From Polynucleobacter sphagniphilus (GTDB lineage Bacteria > Pseudomonadota > Gammaproteobacteria > Burkholderiales > Burkholderiaceae), in assembly GCF_001953355.1 (NCBI RefSeq), contig NZ_MPIY01000001.1, forward strand, positions 186,001 through 250,000: a DNA stretch of 64,000 bases, in the 5' to 3' direction. The notes under the pieces are model-generated. The model had not been told where the DNA came from, ran no database searches, and saw only the letters and a list, made by a program, of their open reading frames with translations. The position numbers and the translations under genes are program-made. The stretch's first letter is position 1, and each line of letters starts with the position of its first letter. Of the stretch, positions 41,489 to 49,692 are shown piece by piece.

Positions 41489-42325
41489 CTAAGCGATGAC
41501 AGGCGTAGGTCGGAAGGATAAGCCTTTGACGCAATCGGGTGGGGGATTGCTGCCCTCTGACCAAGTAAGCACCTCAACGCCAGTTGCCGTAACTAAAAGT
41601 GTGTGTTCCCATTGCGCCGAGAGGCTACGATCCTTAGTTTTCACGGTCCATTGATCTGGCATCGTGCGAATTTCGCGGCGACCAGCATTAATCATTGGCT
41701 CAATCGTGAAAGTCATACCTTCAACCAATTTCTCGCCCGTGCCGGCGCGACCATAGTGAAGAATTTGTGGATCTTGGTGAAACACCTTGCCAATGCCATG
41801 ACCACAATATTCTCTGACGATGGAGTAGCCCGCATTTTCAGCATGTCTTTGAATCACATAACCAATGTCACCCAATGTAGCCCCAGGTTTCACTTGGGCG
41901 ATGCCAAGCCAGAGGCATTCGAATGTAATTTGAGTCAGGCGCTTGGCTAAAACTGAAACATCGCCAACCATAAACATGCGGCTGGTATCGCCGTAATAGC
42001 CATCTTGGGTAATTACGGTGATATCTAGGTTTACGACATCACCCGATTTGAGGACTTTTCCCCCGGGAATGCCATGACAGATGACATCGTTTACGGATGT
42101 GCAAATGGATGCTGGAAATGGGGGGTATCCAGGGGGTTGGTAATTTAATGGGGCAGGGATGGTTTTTTGGACGTCACGCATATATTCGTGGCAAATCCGA
42201 TCAAGCTCACCGGTGCTCACCCCAGGCTTTACATGGGGGGTCACATGGTCCAAGACCTCGCTGGCTAAGCGGCCAGCCTCACGCATCCCTAAGATGTCTT
42301 TTTCGGCAGTAAATACACTATTCAT
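41489..42325 (-). CDS. map: Methionine aminopeptidase, type I
   Basis: Removes the initiator methionine from nascent proteins. The five metal ligands are visible: Asp in VVNLDITVI, Asp in YGDTSRM, His in CGHGIGKVFHQDP, Glu in FTIEPM and Glu in QWEHTLLV. The 278-residue length lacks a zinc-finger extension, so type Ia. map next to rpsB in opposite orientation is a common arrangement. The 258-bp gap to rpsB carries an inverted repeat and the rpsB promoter. Confidence 0.97.
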   Translation of the reverse strand: MNSVFTAEKDILGMREAGRLASEVLDHVTPHVKPGVSTGELDRICHEYMRDVQKTIPAPLNYQPPGYPPFPASICTSVNDVICHGIPGGKVLKSGDVVNLDITVITQDGYYGDTSRMFMVGDVSVLAKRLTQITFECLWLGIAQVKPGATLGDIGYVIQRHAENAGYSIVREYCGHGIGKVFHQDPQILHYGRAGTGEKLVEGMTFTIEPMINAGRREIRTMPDQWTVKTKDRSLSAQWEHTLLVTATGVEVLTWSEGSNPPPDCVKGLSFRPTPVIA

Positions 42326-42367
42326 GTCTTGATTATCAACGACTTGACGAATTTTAGTTACCCATAA

Positions 42368-42386
42368 TTGCCTAAATATTAGGCAA
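42368..42386. repeat. Perfect inverted repeat between map and rpsB
   Basis: TTGCCTAA (42368-42375) and TTAGGCAA (42379-42386) are exact inverted copies 3 bases apart. The element is 43 bp upstream of the map ATG and about 85 bp upstream of the rpsB -10. An A run follows on the plus strand and none of the terminator hallmarks fit, so an operator is the more likely reading. Confidence 0.4.
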
Positions 42387-42445
42387 AAAACCTCAATTTA
42401 CCCTCTCCAGCCCCTATACCTCCAGTGACAGCGACTAGATAAACG

Positions 42446-42475
42446 TCGCTAGAGTACTGATATTTAAGCTATAAT
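42446..42475 (+). promoter_or_regulatory. Probable rpsB-tsf promoter
   Basis: A perfect TATAAT lies at 42470-42475. The best -35 (TCGCTA, 18 bases upstream) is weak. Transcription from here would give an mRNA leader of about 100 bases. Confidence 0.5.
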
Positions 42476-42509
42476 TCGGTTCTCAAGACTTTTTTGACTT
42501 GAAATCGCG

Positions 42510-42557
42510 GGTTAAGCCTTCCAGGGTGGCGTTTTTTAGCGCAGCTAGGACTTAACC
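42510..42557 (+). promoter_or_regulatory. Candidate structured leader of rpsB mRNA
   Basis: GGTTAAGCCT (42510-42519) pairs with AGGACTTAACC (42547-42557, one bulged A). Inside, GCG (42529-42531) and CGC (42540-42542) close a T-rich loop. The helix ends 26 bases before the rpsB ATG and its AGGAGA ribosome site. In other bacteria rpsB leaders bind S2 for autoregulation; here this is inferred. Confidence 0.4.
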
Positions 42558-42583
42558 TTAGAACACAACCCTTAGGAGAAGTT

Positions 42584-43333
42584 ATGTCAGTAACTATGCG
42601 TCAAATGCTGGAAGCCGGTTGCCATTTTGGTCACCAAACCCGTTTCTGGTCCCCAAAGATGGCCCCTTATATTTTCGGCCATCGCAATAAAATCCACATC
42701 ATCAACTTGGAAAAAACATTGCCAATGTTTCAGGACGCCCTGAAGTTTGCAAAACAAGTTGCTGCCAATCGTGGCACTATTTTGTTTGTTGGTACAAAGC
42801 GCCAGTCCCGTGAAATCATTGCTGAAGAAGCTGCACGTGCTGGTATGCCTTACATCGACAGCCGTTGGTTGGGCGGTACGCTCACCAACTTCAAAACCGT
42901 CAAGGGTTCGCTCAAGCGTTTGAAAGATATGGCAGTTGCTAAAGAAGCGGGCGACTGGGAAAAGCTTTCCAAGAAAGAAGCTTTGACAAACGACCGTGAT
43001 CTCGACAAGTTGCAAAAAGCACTTGGCGGTATTCAAGATTTGAATGGCGTTCCTGATGCTATTTTTGTAGTGGACGTTGGGTATCACAAGATTGCTATTA
43101 CTGAAGCCAACAAGCTTGGTATTCCTGTGATTGCTGTAGTGGATACTAACCATTCACCAGAAGGTGTTGATTACATCATTCCTGGTAACGATGACTCCAG
43201 TAAAGCTGTTCTTCTGTACGCTCGTGGAATTGCTGATGCAATCCTTGAAGGTAAAGCAAGTTCAACTCAAGAGATCTTGACTGCTGTTAAAGAGGGTGAA
43301 GAGGAGTTTGTTGAAGAAGGGAACGCAGAATAA
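42584..43333 (+). CDS. rpsB: Small ribosomal subunit protein S2 (uS2)
   Basis: Structural protein of the 30S subunit. It starts [20 protein letters not shown], the canonical S2 N terminus, with the second signature [10 protein letters not shown] near residue 205. 249 residues. An AGGAGA ribosome site precedes the ATG. The TAA overlaps the tsf ATG by one base, as in most bacteria where S2 and EF-Ts are cotranscribed. Confidence 0.98.
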   Translation: MSVTMRQMLEAGCHFGHQTRFWSPKMAPYIFGHRNKIHIINLEKTLPMFQDALKFAKQVAANRGTILFVGTKRQSREIIAEEAARAGMPYIDSRWLGGTLTNFKTVKGSLKRLKDMAVAKEAGDWEKLSKKEALTNDRDLDKLQKALGGIQDLNGVPDAIFVVDVGYHKIAITEANKLGIPVIAVVDTNHSPEGVDYIIPGNDDSSKAVLLYARGIADAILEGKASSTQEILTAVKEGEEEFVEEGNAE

Positions 43334-44217
43334 TGGCCGCTATTACCGCTGCAATGGTTGGCGAGTTACGCGCCAAGACGGATGCTCCAATGATGGAGTG
43401 CAAAAAAGCTTTGACCGAAGCCGATGGGGATATGGCGAGAGCGGAAGAAATTCTGCGCGTCAAATTAGGTAGCAAAGCTGGTAAAGCAGCTTCACGCGTT
43501 ACTGCTGAAGGTGTTGTAGCTTCGTTTATCAATGGCACTACTGGCGCTCTGCTTGAAGTAAATTGCGAAACTGACTTCGTATCTAAGAACGATGACTTTT
43601 TGGCTTTTACTGCTGACTGTGCAAAGTTGGTTGCTGAAAATAATCCTGCTGATGTCGCTGCTTTGTTGGCCTTACCTTTGAATGGCTCTACTGTGGATAC
43701 GATTCGCAGCGCCTTGATTGGTAAGATCGGTGAAAACATCATGCCACGCCGCTTCAAGCGTTTTGCTGGTAGCAATAAGCTGGTTTCCTACCTGCACGGC
43801 ACACGTATCGGTGTAATGGTTGAGTTTGAAGGCGATGAAATTGCCGCTAAAGATGTGGCTATGCACATTGCTGCGATGAAGCCAGTGGCTTTGTCGATGG
43901 CTGATGTACCTGCTGAGTCAATCGCTATTGAGCGCAGCGTTGCTGTGCAAAAGGCGGCTGAATCTGGCAAGCCACCAGAGATCGTTGAAAAAATGGTTGA
44001 AGGTTCTATCCAGAAGTACCTCAAAGAAGTATCTTTGTTGAACCAAACTTTTGTGAAGAACGACAAGCAAACCGTTGAACAGATGCTCAAGGCTGCCAAT
44101 ACAACTATCAAAGGATTTACGATGTTTGTTGTTGGTGAAGGTATTGAAAAGCGTCAAGACGACTTTGCAGCTGAAGTAGCCGCACAGGTTGCTGCTGCGA
44201 CTAAAGCTACAGCGTAA
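43333..44217 (+). CDS. tsf: Elongation factor Ts
   Basis: Guanine nucleotide exchange factor for EF-Tu. The N-terminal UBA-like domain has [20 protein letters not shown], and the core exchange motif TDFV is in [12 protein letters not shown]. 294 residues, standard. A strong hairpin terminator ends the rpsB-tsf unit 33 bp after the stop. Confidence 0.98.
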   Translation: MAAITAAMVGELRAKTDAPMMECKKALTEADGDMARAEEILRVKLGSKAGKAASRVTAEGVVASFINGTTGALLEVNCETDFVSKNDDFLAFTADCAKLVAENNPADVAALLALPLNGSTVDTIRSALIGKIGENIMPRRFKRFAGSNKLVSYLHGTRIGVMVEFEGDEIAAKDVAMHIAAMKPVALSMADVPAESIAIERSVAVQKAAESGKPPEIVEKMVEGSIQKYLKEVSLLNQTFVKNDKQTVEQMLKAANTTIKGFTMFVVGEGIEKRQDDFAAEVAAQVAAATKATA

Positions 44218-44249
44218 TCGTTGCAGGCTCTGGCCGGACTGAAATGCTC

Positions 44250-44289
44250 AAAAGGGCATAGAAACCTTGGTTTCTATGCCCTTTTGTTT
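44250..44289 (+). terminator. Intrinsic terminator after tsf
   Basis: A perfect 17-bp stem, AAAAGGGCATAGAAACC (44250-44266) with GGTTTCTATGCCCTTTT (44269-44285), has only a TT loop and ends in GTTTT. The outer A-T pairs provide the T tract. In practice the apex would open to a 4-base loop. Confidence 0.9.
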
Positions 44290-44307
44290 TATTGAGCCCA
44301 AGCCCTT

Positions 44308-44313
44308 TATAAT
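44308..44313 (+). promoter_or_regulatory. Probable -10 element of the pyrH operon
   Basis: TATAAT at 44308-44313 lies 80 bp upstream of pyrH and just after the tsf terminator. No good -35 is seen at 16-18 bases, so the call rests on the -10 and the location. Confidence 0.4.
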
Positions 44314-44392
44314 TCAGCTGAGATATTAAAAGTACTTAAAGATCAATAAGCTAAGAGAGTAAATTGCTTAGCAAATTACGGAAAAGATAATC

Positions 44393-45103
44393 ATGCCAAC
44401 CTACAAACGCGTCCTACTAAAACTATCAGGTGAAGCCCTTATGGGGGATGATGCTTTCGGTATCAATCCAGTAACCATTGACTTAATGGTGAAAGAAATT
44501 GCCGAGGTGGTGAATAGTGGGGTCGAGTTGGCAATTGTGATTGGCGGTGGAAATATTTTCCGCGGAGTGGCTGGTGGGGCAGCAGGCATGGATCGCGCTA
44601 CAGCTGACTATATGGGTATGTTGGCAACCATGATGAACTCCCTTGCCTTGCAAGATGCCTTGCGTCAAAAGGGTGTCGAGGCACGCGTTCAATCTGCTTT
44701 GCGTATGGATCAGGTAGTTGAGCCCTATATTCGCCCGCGCGCCATTCGCGCCTTAGGTGAGGGTAAGGTGGTTATATTCGCAGCCGGTACGGGCAATCCT
44801 TTCTTTACAACAGATACTGCCGCCGCTTTGCGTGGCGCTGAAATGGGTGTCGAAATTGTTCTGAAAGCAACTAAGGTAGATGGCATTTATACCGCTGATC
44901 CAGTGAAGGATCCGAGCGCCACTTTGTACAAGACCATTACTTTTGATGAGGCCATCATTAAGAACTTGCAGGTTATGGACGCGACGGCCTTTGCTTTATG
45001 TCGCGATCGCAAACTACCAATCAAAGTGTTTTCGATTCTTAAACCAGGCGCTCTCATGCGCGTGGTCCAAGGAGAGTCTGAGGGCACGTTAGTACACGTT
45101 TAA
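44393..45103 (+). CDS. pyrH: UMP kinase
   Basis: Phosphorylates UMP to UDP in pyrimidine synthesis. Amino-acid-kinase fold with [11 protein letters not shown] at the N terminus, the nucleotide motif IGGGNIFRG and [19 protein letters not shown]. 236 residues, typical hexameric bacterial UMPK. frr follows after 11 bp. pyrH opens a run of 14 same-strand genes with gaps of at most 47 bp. Confidence 0.97.
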   Translation: MPTYKRVLLKLSGEALMGDDAFGINPVTIDLMVKEIAEVVNSGVELAIVIGGGNIFRGVAGGAAGMDRATADYMGMLATMMNSLALQDALRQKGVEARVQSALRMDQVVEPYIRPRAIRALGEGKVVIFAAGTGNPFFTTDTAAALRGAEMGVEIVLKATKVDGIYTADPVKDPSATLYKTITFDEAIIKNLQVMDATAFALCRDRKLPIKVFSILKPGALMRVVQGESEGTLVHV

Positions 45104-45114
45104 TAGGAGGCTTG

Positions 45115-45675
45115 ATGTCTGCAGCAGAAATTAAAACCAATACCGATCAAAAGATGCAAAAGTCTCTTGATGCATTGAAAACCAACTTAGCCAAAATTCG
45201 TTCGGGTCGTGCAAATCCAGGAATTTTGGAACACATTCAGGTGGACTACTACGGTAATCCAACGCCCTTGAGTCAGGTAGCTAGCTTAGGCTTGGCCGAT
45301 GCCCGCACCATCAATGTTCAACCCTTTGAAAAAACAATGGTTGCAGTCATTGAAAAGGCTATTCGTGATTCTGATTTGGGTTTGAATCCAGCTTCTCAAG
45401 GCACGGTTATTCGTGTTCCAATGCCAGCCTTAACTGAAGAGCGCCGTCGTGACTTAACAAAGGTAGTAAAAAACGAAGGTGAAGAGGCCAAAATTGCGAT
45501 ACGTAATTTACGTCGTGACGCTAATGAGCATCTTAAACGCCTAACCAAGGATAAGGAAATCTCTGAGGATGAAGAGCGCCGTGCAACTGACGAAATCCAA
45601 AAGATGACTGATAAGGCGGTTTCGGATGTGGACAAGATTGTTTCTGAAAAAGAAAAAGAGATCATGACGGTTTAG
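45115..45675 (+). CDS. frr: Ribosome recycling factor
   Basis: Splits post-termination ribosomes with EF-G and IF3. The 186-residue three-helix-bundle protein shows [20 protein letters not shown] and the C-terminal KEKEIMTV. The ATG at 45115 sits 4 bases after a perfect AGGAGG; a TTG one codon earlier is also in frame but less likely. Confidence 0.97.
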   Translation: MSAAEIKTNTDQKMQKSLDALKTNLAKIRSGRANPGILEHIQVDYYGNPTPLSQVASLGLADARTINVQPFEKTMVAVIEKAIRDSDLGLNPASQGTVIRVPMPALTEERRRDLTKVVKNEGEEAKIAIRNLRRDANEHLKRLTKDKEISEDEERRATDEIQKMTDKAVSDVDKIVSEKEKEIMTV

Positions 45676-45706
45676 CCGTCGCCGATTTGATTTTTACTTT
45701 TACCCC

Positions 45707-46480
45707 ATGACGAGCCACGCTAGTTCCACGCAAACTATTCCAGAGGTCAGTGCGATTCCACGTCACGTGGCAATCGTCATGGATGGTAATGGTCGCTGGG
45801 CAAGCAAACGCCTTATGCCTAGGGTAGCGGGTCACTCAGAAGGTCTTGGTGCTGTCCGCAAGATTGTTGAAGAATGTCGCAAACTCGGCGTTCAATACCT
45901 CACTGTGTTTGCATTTAGTTCCGAGAATTGGCGCCGCCCACCCGAAGAGGTGGGCTTTTTAATGAAGCTGTTTCTGAAATCGTTGAAGGGTGAAGTATCG
46001 CGCCTTGCAGAAAATGATATTTCATTGCGGCTTATTGGAGACTTAAGTCGTTTTGATTCTGCCATCCAAGAGATGGCGCAATTTTCTGAAGAAAAAACAG
46101 CTGGCTGCAAAGGTTTGACTTTCACGATTGCTGCTAACTATGGCGGACGCTGGGATATTTTGCAGGCGATGCGTCAATGCCTGGCAAATAATCCAGGCTT
46201 ACAGCCTGAGCAAGTGACAGAAGATTTGCTCACCTCTTATTTGTCGATGGCTTATGCCCCTGAACCGGATCTATTTATTCGTACCGGTGGCGAGCAGAGG
46301 GTCAGCAATTTCTTGTTGTGGCAACTCGCTTATACCGAGTTATATTTCACTGATGTCTTATGGCCTGACTTTGATGTAGCCCATTTACATCGCGCTTTCG
46401 ACTGGTTTTCTCAGCGAGAGCGTCGTTTTGGCCGCACCAGTGCGCAGCTTGCATCGGCGGGCGCTGACAATCCAGTCTGA
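45707..46480 (+). CDS. uppS: Undecaprenyl diphosphate synthase
   Basis: cis-Prenyltransferase that makes the C55 carrier lipid for peptidoglycan and O-antigen. Motif I is [13 protein letters not shown] with the catalytic Asp, then [11 protein letters not shown], and the C-terminal [20 protein letters not shown]. 257 residues, typical. It is 31 bp after frr and 23 bp before cdsA in the conserved order. Confidence 0.97.
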   Translation: MTSHASSTQTIPEVSAIPRHVAIVMDGNGRWASKRLMPRVAGHSEGLGAVRKIVEECRKLGVQYLTVFAFSSENWRRPPEEVGFLMKLFLKSLKGEVSRLAENDISLRLIGDLSRFDSAIQEMAQFSEEKTAGCKGLTFTIAANYGGRWDILQAMRQCLANNPGLQPEQVTEDLLTSYLSMAYAPEPDLFIRTGGEQRVSNFLLWQLAYTELYFTDVLWPDFDVAHLHRAFDWFSQRERRFGRTSAQLASAGADNPV

Positions 46481-46503
46481 CCTTCATTTACTAAACTCCC
46501 CTC

Positions 46504-47331
46504 ATGCTAAAAACCAGAGTGCTTACTGCCATTGTTCTTTTGGCGGTTCTTTTGCCGATCTTATTTTTCCTGCCGCCCATTTACTTGAGTATATTTTTGT
46601 TGATTGCTGTTGTTGCTGCAGCCTGGGAGTGGAGTCGTATGATTGCACCCAATGCTAAGTACTCCGCTTGGATTTATGCCGCCTTATGTTTATGTATTAT
46701 TTTTGCTTTGTTTGGCTTGAATGATCCGACTTGGCAGTTTGGCTTGCTGTTTATTGCTGTTTTGTTTTGGTTTTTTAATGCACCTTTTTTGCTTGCCAGG
46801 GGGATGAGGCTATCTTTAGAGAAGTGGCGTTATTACTATGGAGTCTTGGGTTTAATTCTTTTGCCAGCCACATGGTTTGCCCTGATTTTCTTACGAGAAA
46901 TCGGCCTTATTTTTATGCTTTCCACTATGGCTTTGGTGTGGATCGCCGATATTGGTGCTTACTTTGTCGGCAAGGCTTTTGGAAAGCGCCGCTTAGCAGC
47001 TCAAATTAGCCCTGGTAAGTCAGTGGAAGGGGCCTTGGGTGGCATGGTGCTCTGTTATGTATATGCACTTGCCTGCGTATTTTTTCTCCCTTTGGACGCC
47101 ACGTTATTTGGCGCCTGGGCATTTCGTTTTGGTTGGATTCCGCTTTGGTTGATGGTCACTGTACTGGTAGCCTTTAGTATTTTTGGTGACTTGTTTGAGT
47201 CCCAGTTAAAGCGCTTGGCAGGAGTTAAAGATAGTAGTCAGCTTCTGCCTGGTCATGGCGGCGTCTTAGATAGGGTAGATGCCTTATTGCCGGTCATGCC
47301 TATTGCTGCCTTGTTAGCTGGATTTATTTGA
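46504..47331 (+). CDS. cdsA: Phosphatidate cytidylyltransferase
   Basis: Makes CDP-diacylglycerol, the precursor of all membrane phospholipids. A 275-residue multi-span protein with the C-terminal CDS signature [19 protein letters not shown] followed by [10 protein letters not shown]. The TGA stop overlaps the dxr ATG by one base. Confidence 0.95.
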   Translation: MLKTRVLTAIVLLAVLLPILFFLPPIYLSIFLLIAVVAAAWEWSRMIAPNAKYSAWIYAALCLCIIFALFGLNDPTWQFGLLFIAVLFWFFNAPFLLARGMRLSLEKWRYYYGVLGLILLPATWFALIFLREIGLIFMLSTMALVWIADIGAYFVGKAFGKRRLAAQISPGKSVEGALGGMVLCYVYALACVFFLPLDATLFGAWAFRFGWIPLWLMVTVLVAFSIFGDLFESQLKRLAGVKDSSQLLPGHGGVLDRVDALLPVMPIAALLAGFI

Positions 47332-48524
47332 TGGCTATTCAGCGTGTAGCAATTCTGGGCTCTACGGGCTCTATTGGGGTAAGCACTTTAGATGTGATTC
47401 GAGCTCACCCCGATCGCTTTCAAGTAGTTGCCTTAACAGCAGGTCGGCAGGTCGAACGCTTGGCTGAGCAATGTCTTGAATTCAAACCCCTGATTGCGGT
47501 TGTGACTGATGCGGTAGGGGCGAGCCGGTTGTCAGACTTGCTGCGCGAGCAACATTGCACAACAGGGGTTTTATACGGCCCAGAGGCATTAGTGAGTGCA
47601 GTGCTAAATTCTGACTGCGATACGGTAATGGCAGCCATTGTCGGTGCTGCCGGTTTGGCCCCTACATTAGCGGCAGCCAAAGCGGGGAAGCGGGTATTGT
47701 TGGCAAATAAAGAATCATTGGTAATGGCTGGCGATTTATTTATGCAAGCTATGAAGTTGGGTGGTGGCGAGTTATTGCCAATCGATAGTGAGCACAATGC
47801 CATTTTTCAATGCTTGCCAGCAGACTTTACGAGTGCCCCGCAGGCAAGTTTCGGTGTTGAAGAGCTATGGTTAACTGCTTCTGGTGGCCCATTTAGAAAC
47901 ACCCCCCTTGCAGATTTGGCCATGATTACTCCCGATCAAGCTTGCGCCCATCCCAATTGGGTGATGGGTAGGAAGATTTCGGTGGACTCTGCCACCATGA
48001 TGAATAAAGGCCTGGAAGTGATTGAAGCTTTATGGTTATTTGGCCTACCTTTGGAAAAAATTAAGGTGGTAATTCATCCACAAAGCGTAGTGCATTCTAT
48101 GGTTCGGTATCGAGATGGTTCTGTCATTGCTCAAATGGGCCAACCTGATATGCGAACACCGATTGCATACGGACTTGCATGGCCAGAAAGAATCGACGCA
48201 GGAGTCGCGCAGTTAAATTTGACGCAGCTTTCTGCTTTAAATTTTGCCGAACCTGATCTTGAGCGTTTCCCGTGCTTGAATATGGCATTTACTGCAGCCC
48301 GGGCTGGAGGTACAGCTCCCACGGTATTAAATGCGGCCAATGAAATTGCTGTCGCTGCATTTTTGGATCAAGGCTTGCCTTATTTGCAGATACCCGCAAT
48401 CGTAGAGCAGACTCTTGACCAAATTCAAGTCAGTCCCGCCACTTCCATAGAGCATCTCTTGGAGATGGACGCTCAAGCTAGACAGTTGGCGGGTAAATTG
48501 GTTACGCAAGTCAGCTCCCGTTGA
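47331..48524 (+). CDS. dxr: 1-deoxy-D-xylulose 5-phosphate reductoisomerase
   Basis: Second enzyme of the MEP isoprenoid pathway; makes 2-C-methylerythritol 4-phosphate with NADPH. The NADPH motif is [14 protein letters not shown], metal and substrate residues are in [24 protein letters not shown] and TASGGPFR, and [19 protein letters not shown] follows. 397 residues from the ATG at 47331; a TTG at 47328 is in frame but less likely. The product chain leads to the substrate of uppS upstream. Confidence 0.97.
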   Translation: MAIQRVAILGSTGSIGVSTLDVIRAHPDRFQVVALTAGRQVERLAEQCLEFKPLIAVVTDAVGASRLSDLLREQHCTTGVLYGPEALVSAVLNSDCDTVMAAIVGAAGLAPTLAAAKAGKRVLLANKESLVMAGDLFMQAMKLGGGELLPIDSEHNAIFQCLPADFTSAPQASFGVEELWLTASGGPFRNTPLADLAMITPDQACAHPNWVMGRKISVDSATMMNKGLEVIEALWLFGLPLEKIKVVIHPQSVVHSMVRYRDGSVIAQMGQPDMRTPIAYGLAWPERIDAGVAQLNLTQLSALNFAEPDLERFPCLNMAFTAARAGGTAPTVLNAANEIAVAAFLDQGLPYLQIPAIVEQTLDQIQVSPATSIEHLLEMDAQARQLAGKLVTQVSSR

Positions 48525-48549
48525 TGGGTTCTTTAAGGAGTCCCTTTTC

Positions 48550-49692
48550 TTGCATCCCTTGATCACGCTACTAGCATTTATTGCAACCCTCGGTATCCTG
48601 GTAACTTTTCATGAGTTCGGGCATTACTTGGCTGCTCGCTGTTGCGGTGTGCGGGTTTTGCGCTTCTCATTGGGCTTTGGCAAGGCAATTTTTACCTATC
48701 GTTTTGGAGGTAATCAAAATGCAACCGAGTGGGTGATTGCTTCGATTCCCTTGGGTGGCTATGTCAAGTTATTGGATGGTCGAGATCGGCAGCAGCTTAT
48801 TTCAGAGATCGATCGAACTAAAGCATTTGATCTTAAGCCCTTATGGCAACGCTCAATCATTGTGGCTGCTGGCCCCCTAGCTAATTTTGTATTGGCCATT
48901 CTTCTCTTTGCGGCAATTTACCTTAGAGGTGCTCCCCAGGTGCCATCCTTTTTACAAGCTCCTCCCGAGAATTCGGTAGCAGCCAGGTTGGATATACAGG
49001 CGGGGGATCGGGTAATTGGATGGAAAGAGTTGGGTGCAACCCCTGGTGCCAATGAAGAAGAGGGTGGCTTTGACCCGATTTTGAGTTGGAATGCCCTGCG
49101 CTGGAATCTCCAGGATGCCATCACTGCTCGACAGGGCTTTGTGCTGGAGGTGCTAGCGCCATCTAAAGACATTTATATCAAGGTCATTCAGAAGGCTGAT
49201 TTACCCAGGCTGGACCCCGATTCAGACCCATTTTTGACTCTTGGGCTCCTGCCAGCCCCGATCTCCGCAGATGGGATGCAAGTGCTCAAACTGGGCCCTG
49301 TTGACGCTTTGGTTTATGCGGGCAAAAGGGTTTGGCAAATCACCAAGGTTTCTACTCGGATGATGCTTGGATTTTTGACTGGAAATACCTCATTTAAGCA
49401 GCTTGGAGGCCCCTTGAGCATTGCTGATATGGCTGGGAAGTCAGTCCAGGTTGGCTGGCAGCCTTTTTTAGGGTTTTTAGCGCTTCTTAGCATCAGTATT
49501 GGCCTATTAAATTTGGTGCCTTTACCAATGCTGGATGGGGGTCAGCTACTGTATGATGCATGGGAGTTGGTTTCCGGTAAGCGGATTTCGATATCCATGC
49601 AAGAGCATTTTCAAAAAATTGGCTTTTTCTTGTTGATTTCGATGTCTCTTCTGGCTTTGTTTAACGATTTGCAACGCTACTTTTTATCTTGA
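48550..49692 (+). CDS. rseP: Site-2 metalloprotease RseP, short form
   Basis: Intramembrane zinc protease that cuts anti-sigma factors and cleaned signal peptides. The zinc motif HEFGH is at residues 21-25, and the third ligand is in PLPMLDGGQLLYDAWE. At 380 residues it is about 70 shorter than E. coli RseP. The periplasmic part holds only one recognisable PDZ-like segment (about 135-235, SVAARLDIQAGDRVIGWKEL) instead of two. The start is TTG, with AAGGAG 9 bases upstream. The stop overlaps bamA (TTGA). Confidence 0.93.
   Translation: MHPLITLLAFIATLGILVTFHEFGHYLAARCCGVRVLRFSLGFGKAIFTYRFGGNQNATEWVIASIPLGGYVKLLDGRDRQQLISEIDRTKAFDLKPLWQRSIIVAAGPLANFVLAILLFAAIYLRGAPQVPSFLQAPPENSVAARLDIQAGDRVIGWKELGATPGANEEEGGFDPILSWNALRWNLQDAITARQGFVLEVLAPSKDIYIKVIQKADLPRLDPDSDPFLTLGLLPAPISADGMQVLKLGPVDALVYAGKRVWQITKVSTRMMLGFLTGNTSFKQLGGPLSIADMAGKSVQVGWQPFLGFLALLSISIGLLNLVPLPMLDGGQLLYDAWELVSGKRISISMQEHFQKIGFFLLISMSLLALFNDLQRYFLS

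Noticed and set aside
42587-43153. 188-codon open frame antisense to rpsB
   Set aside because: It lies entirely within rpsB on the other strand; composition is unlike a real protein and no start signal is seen.
43287-43775. 162-codon open frame antisense to rpsB/tsf
   Set aside because: Reverse-strand shadow of EF-Ts with low-complexity Ala/Ser/Thr composition.
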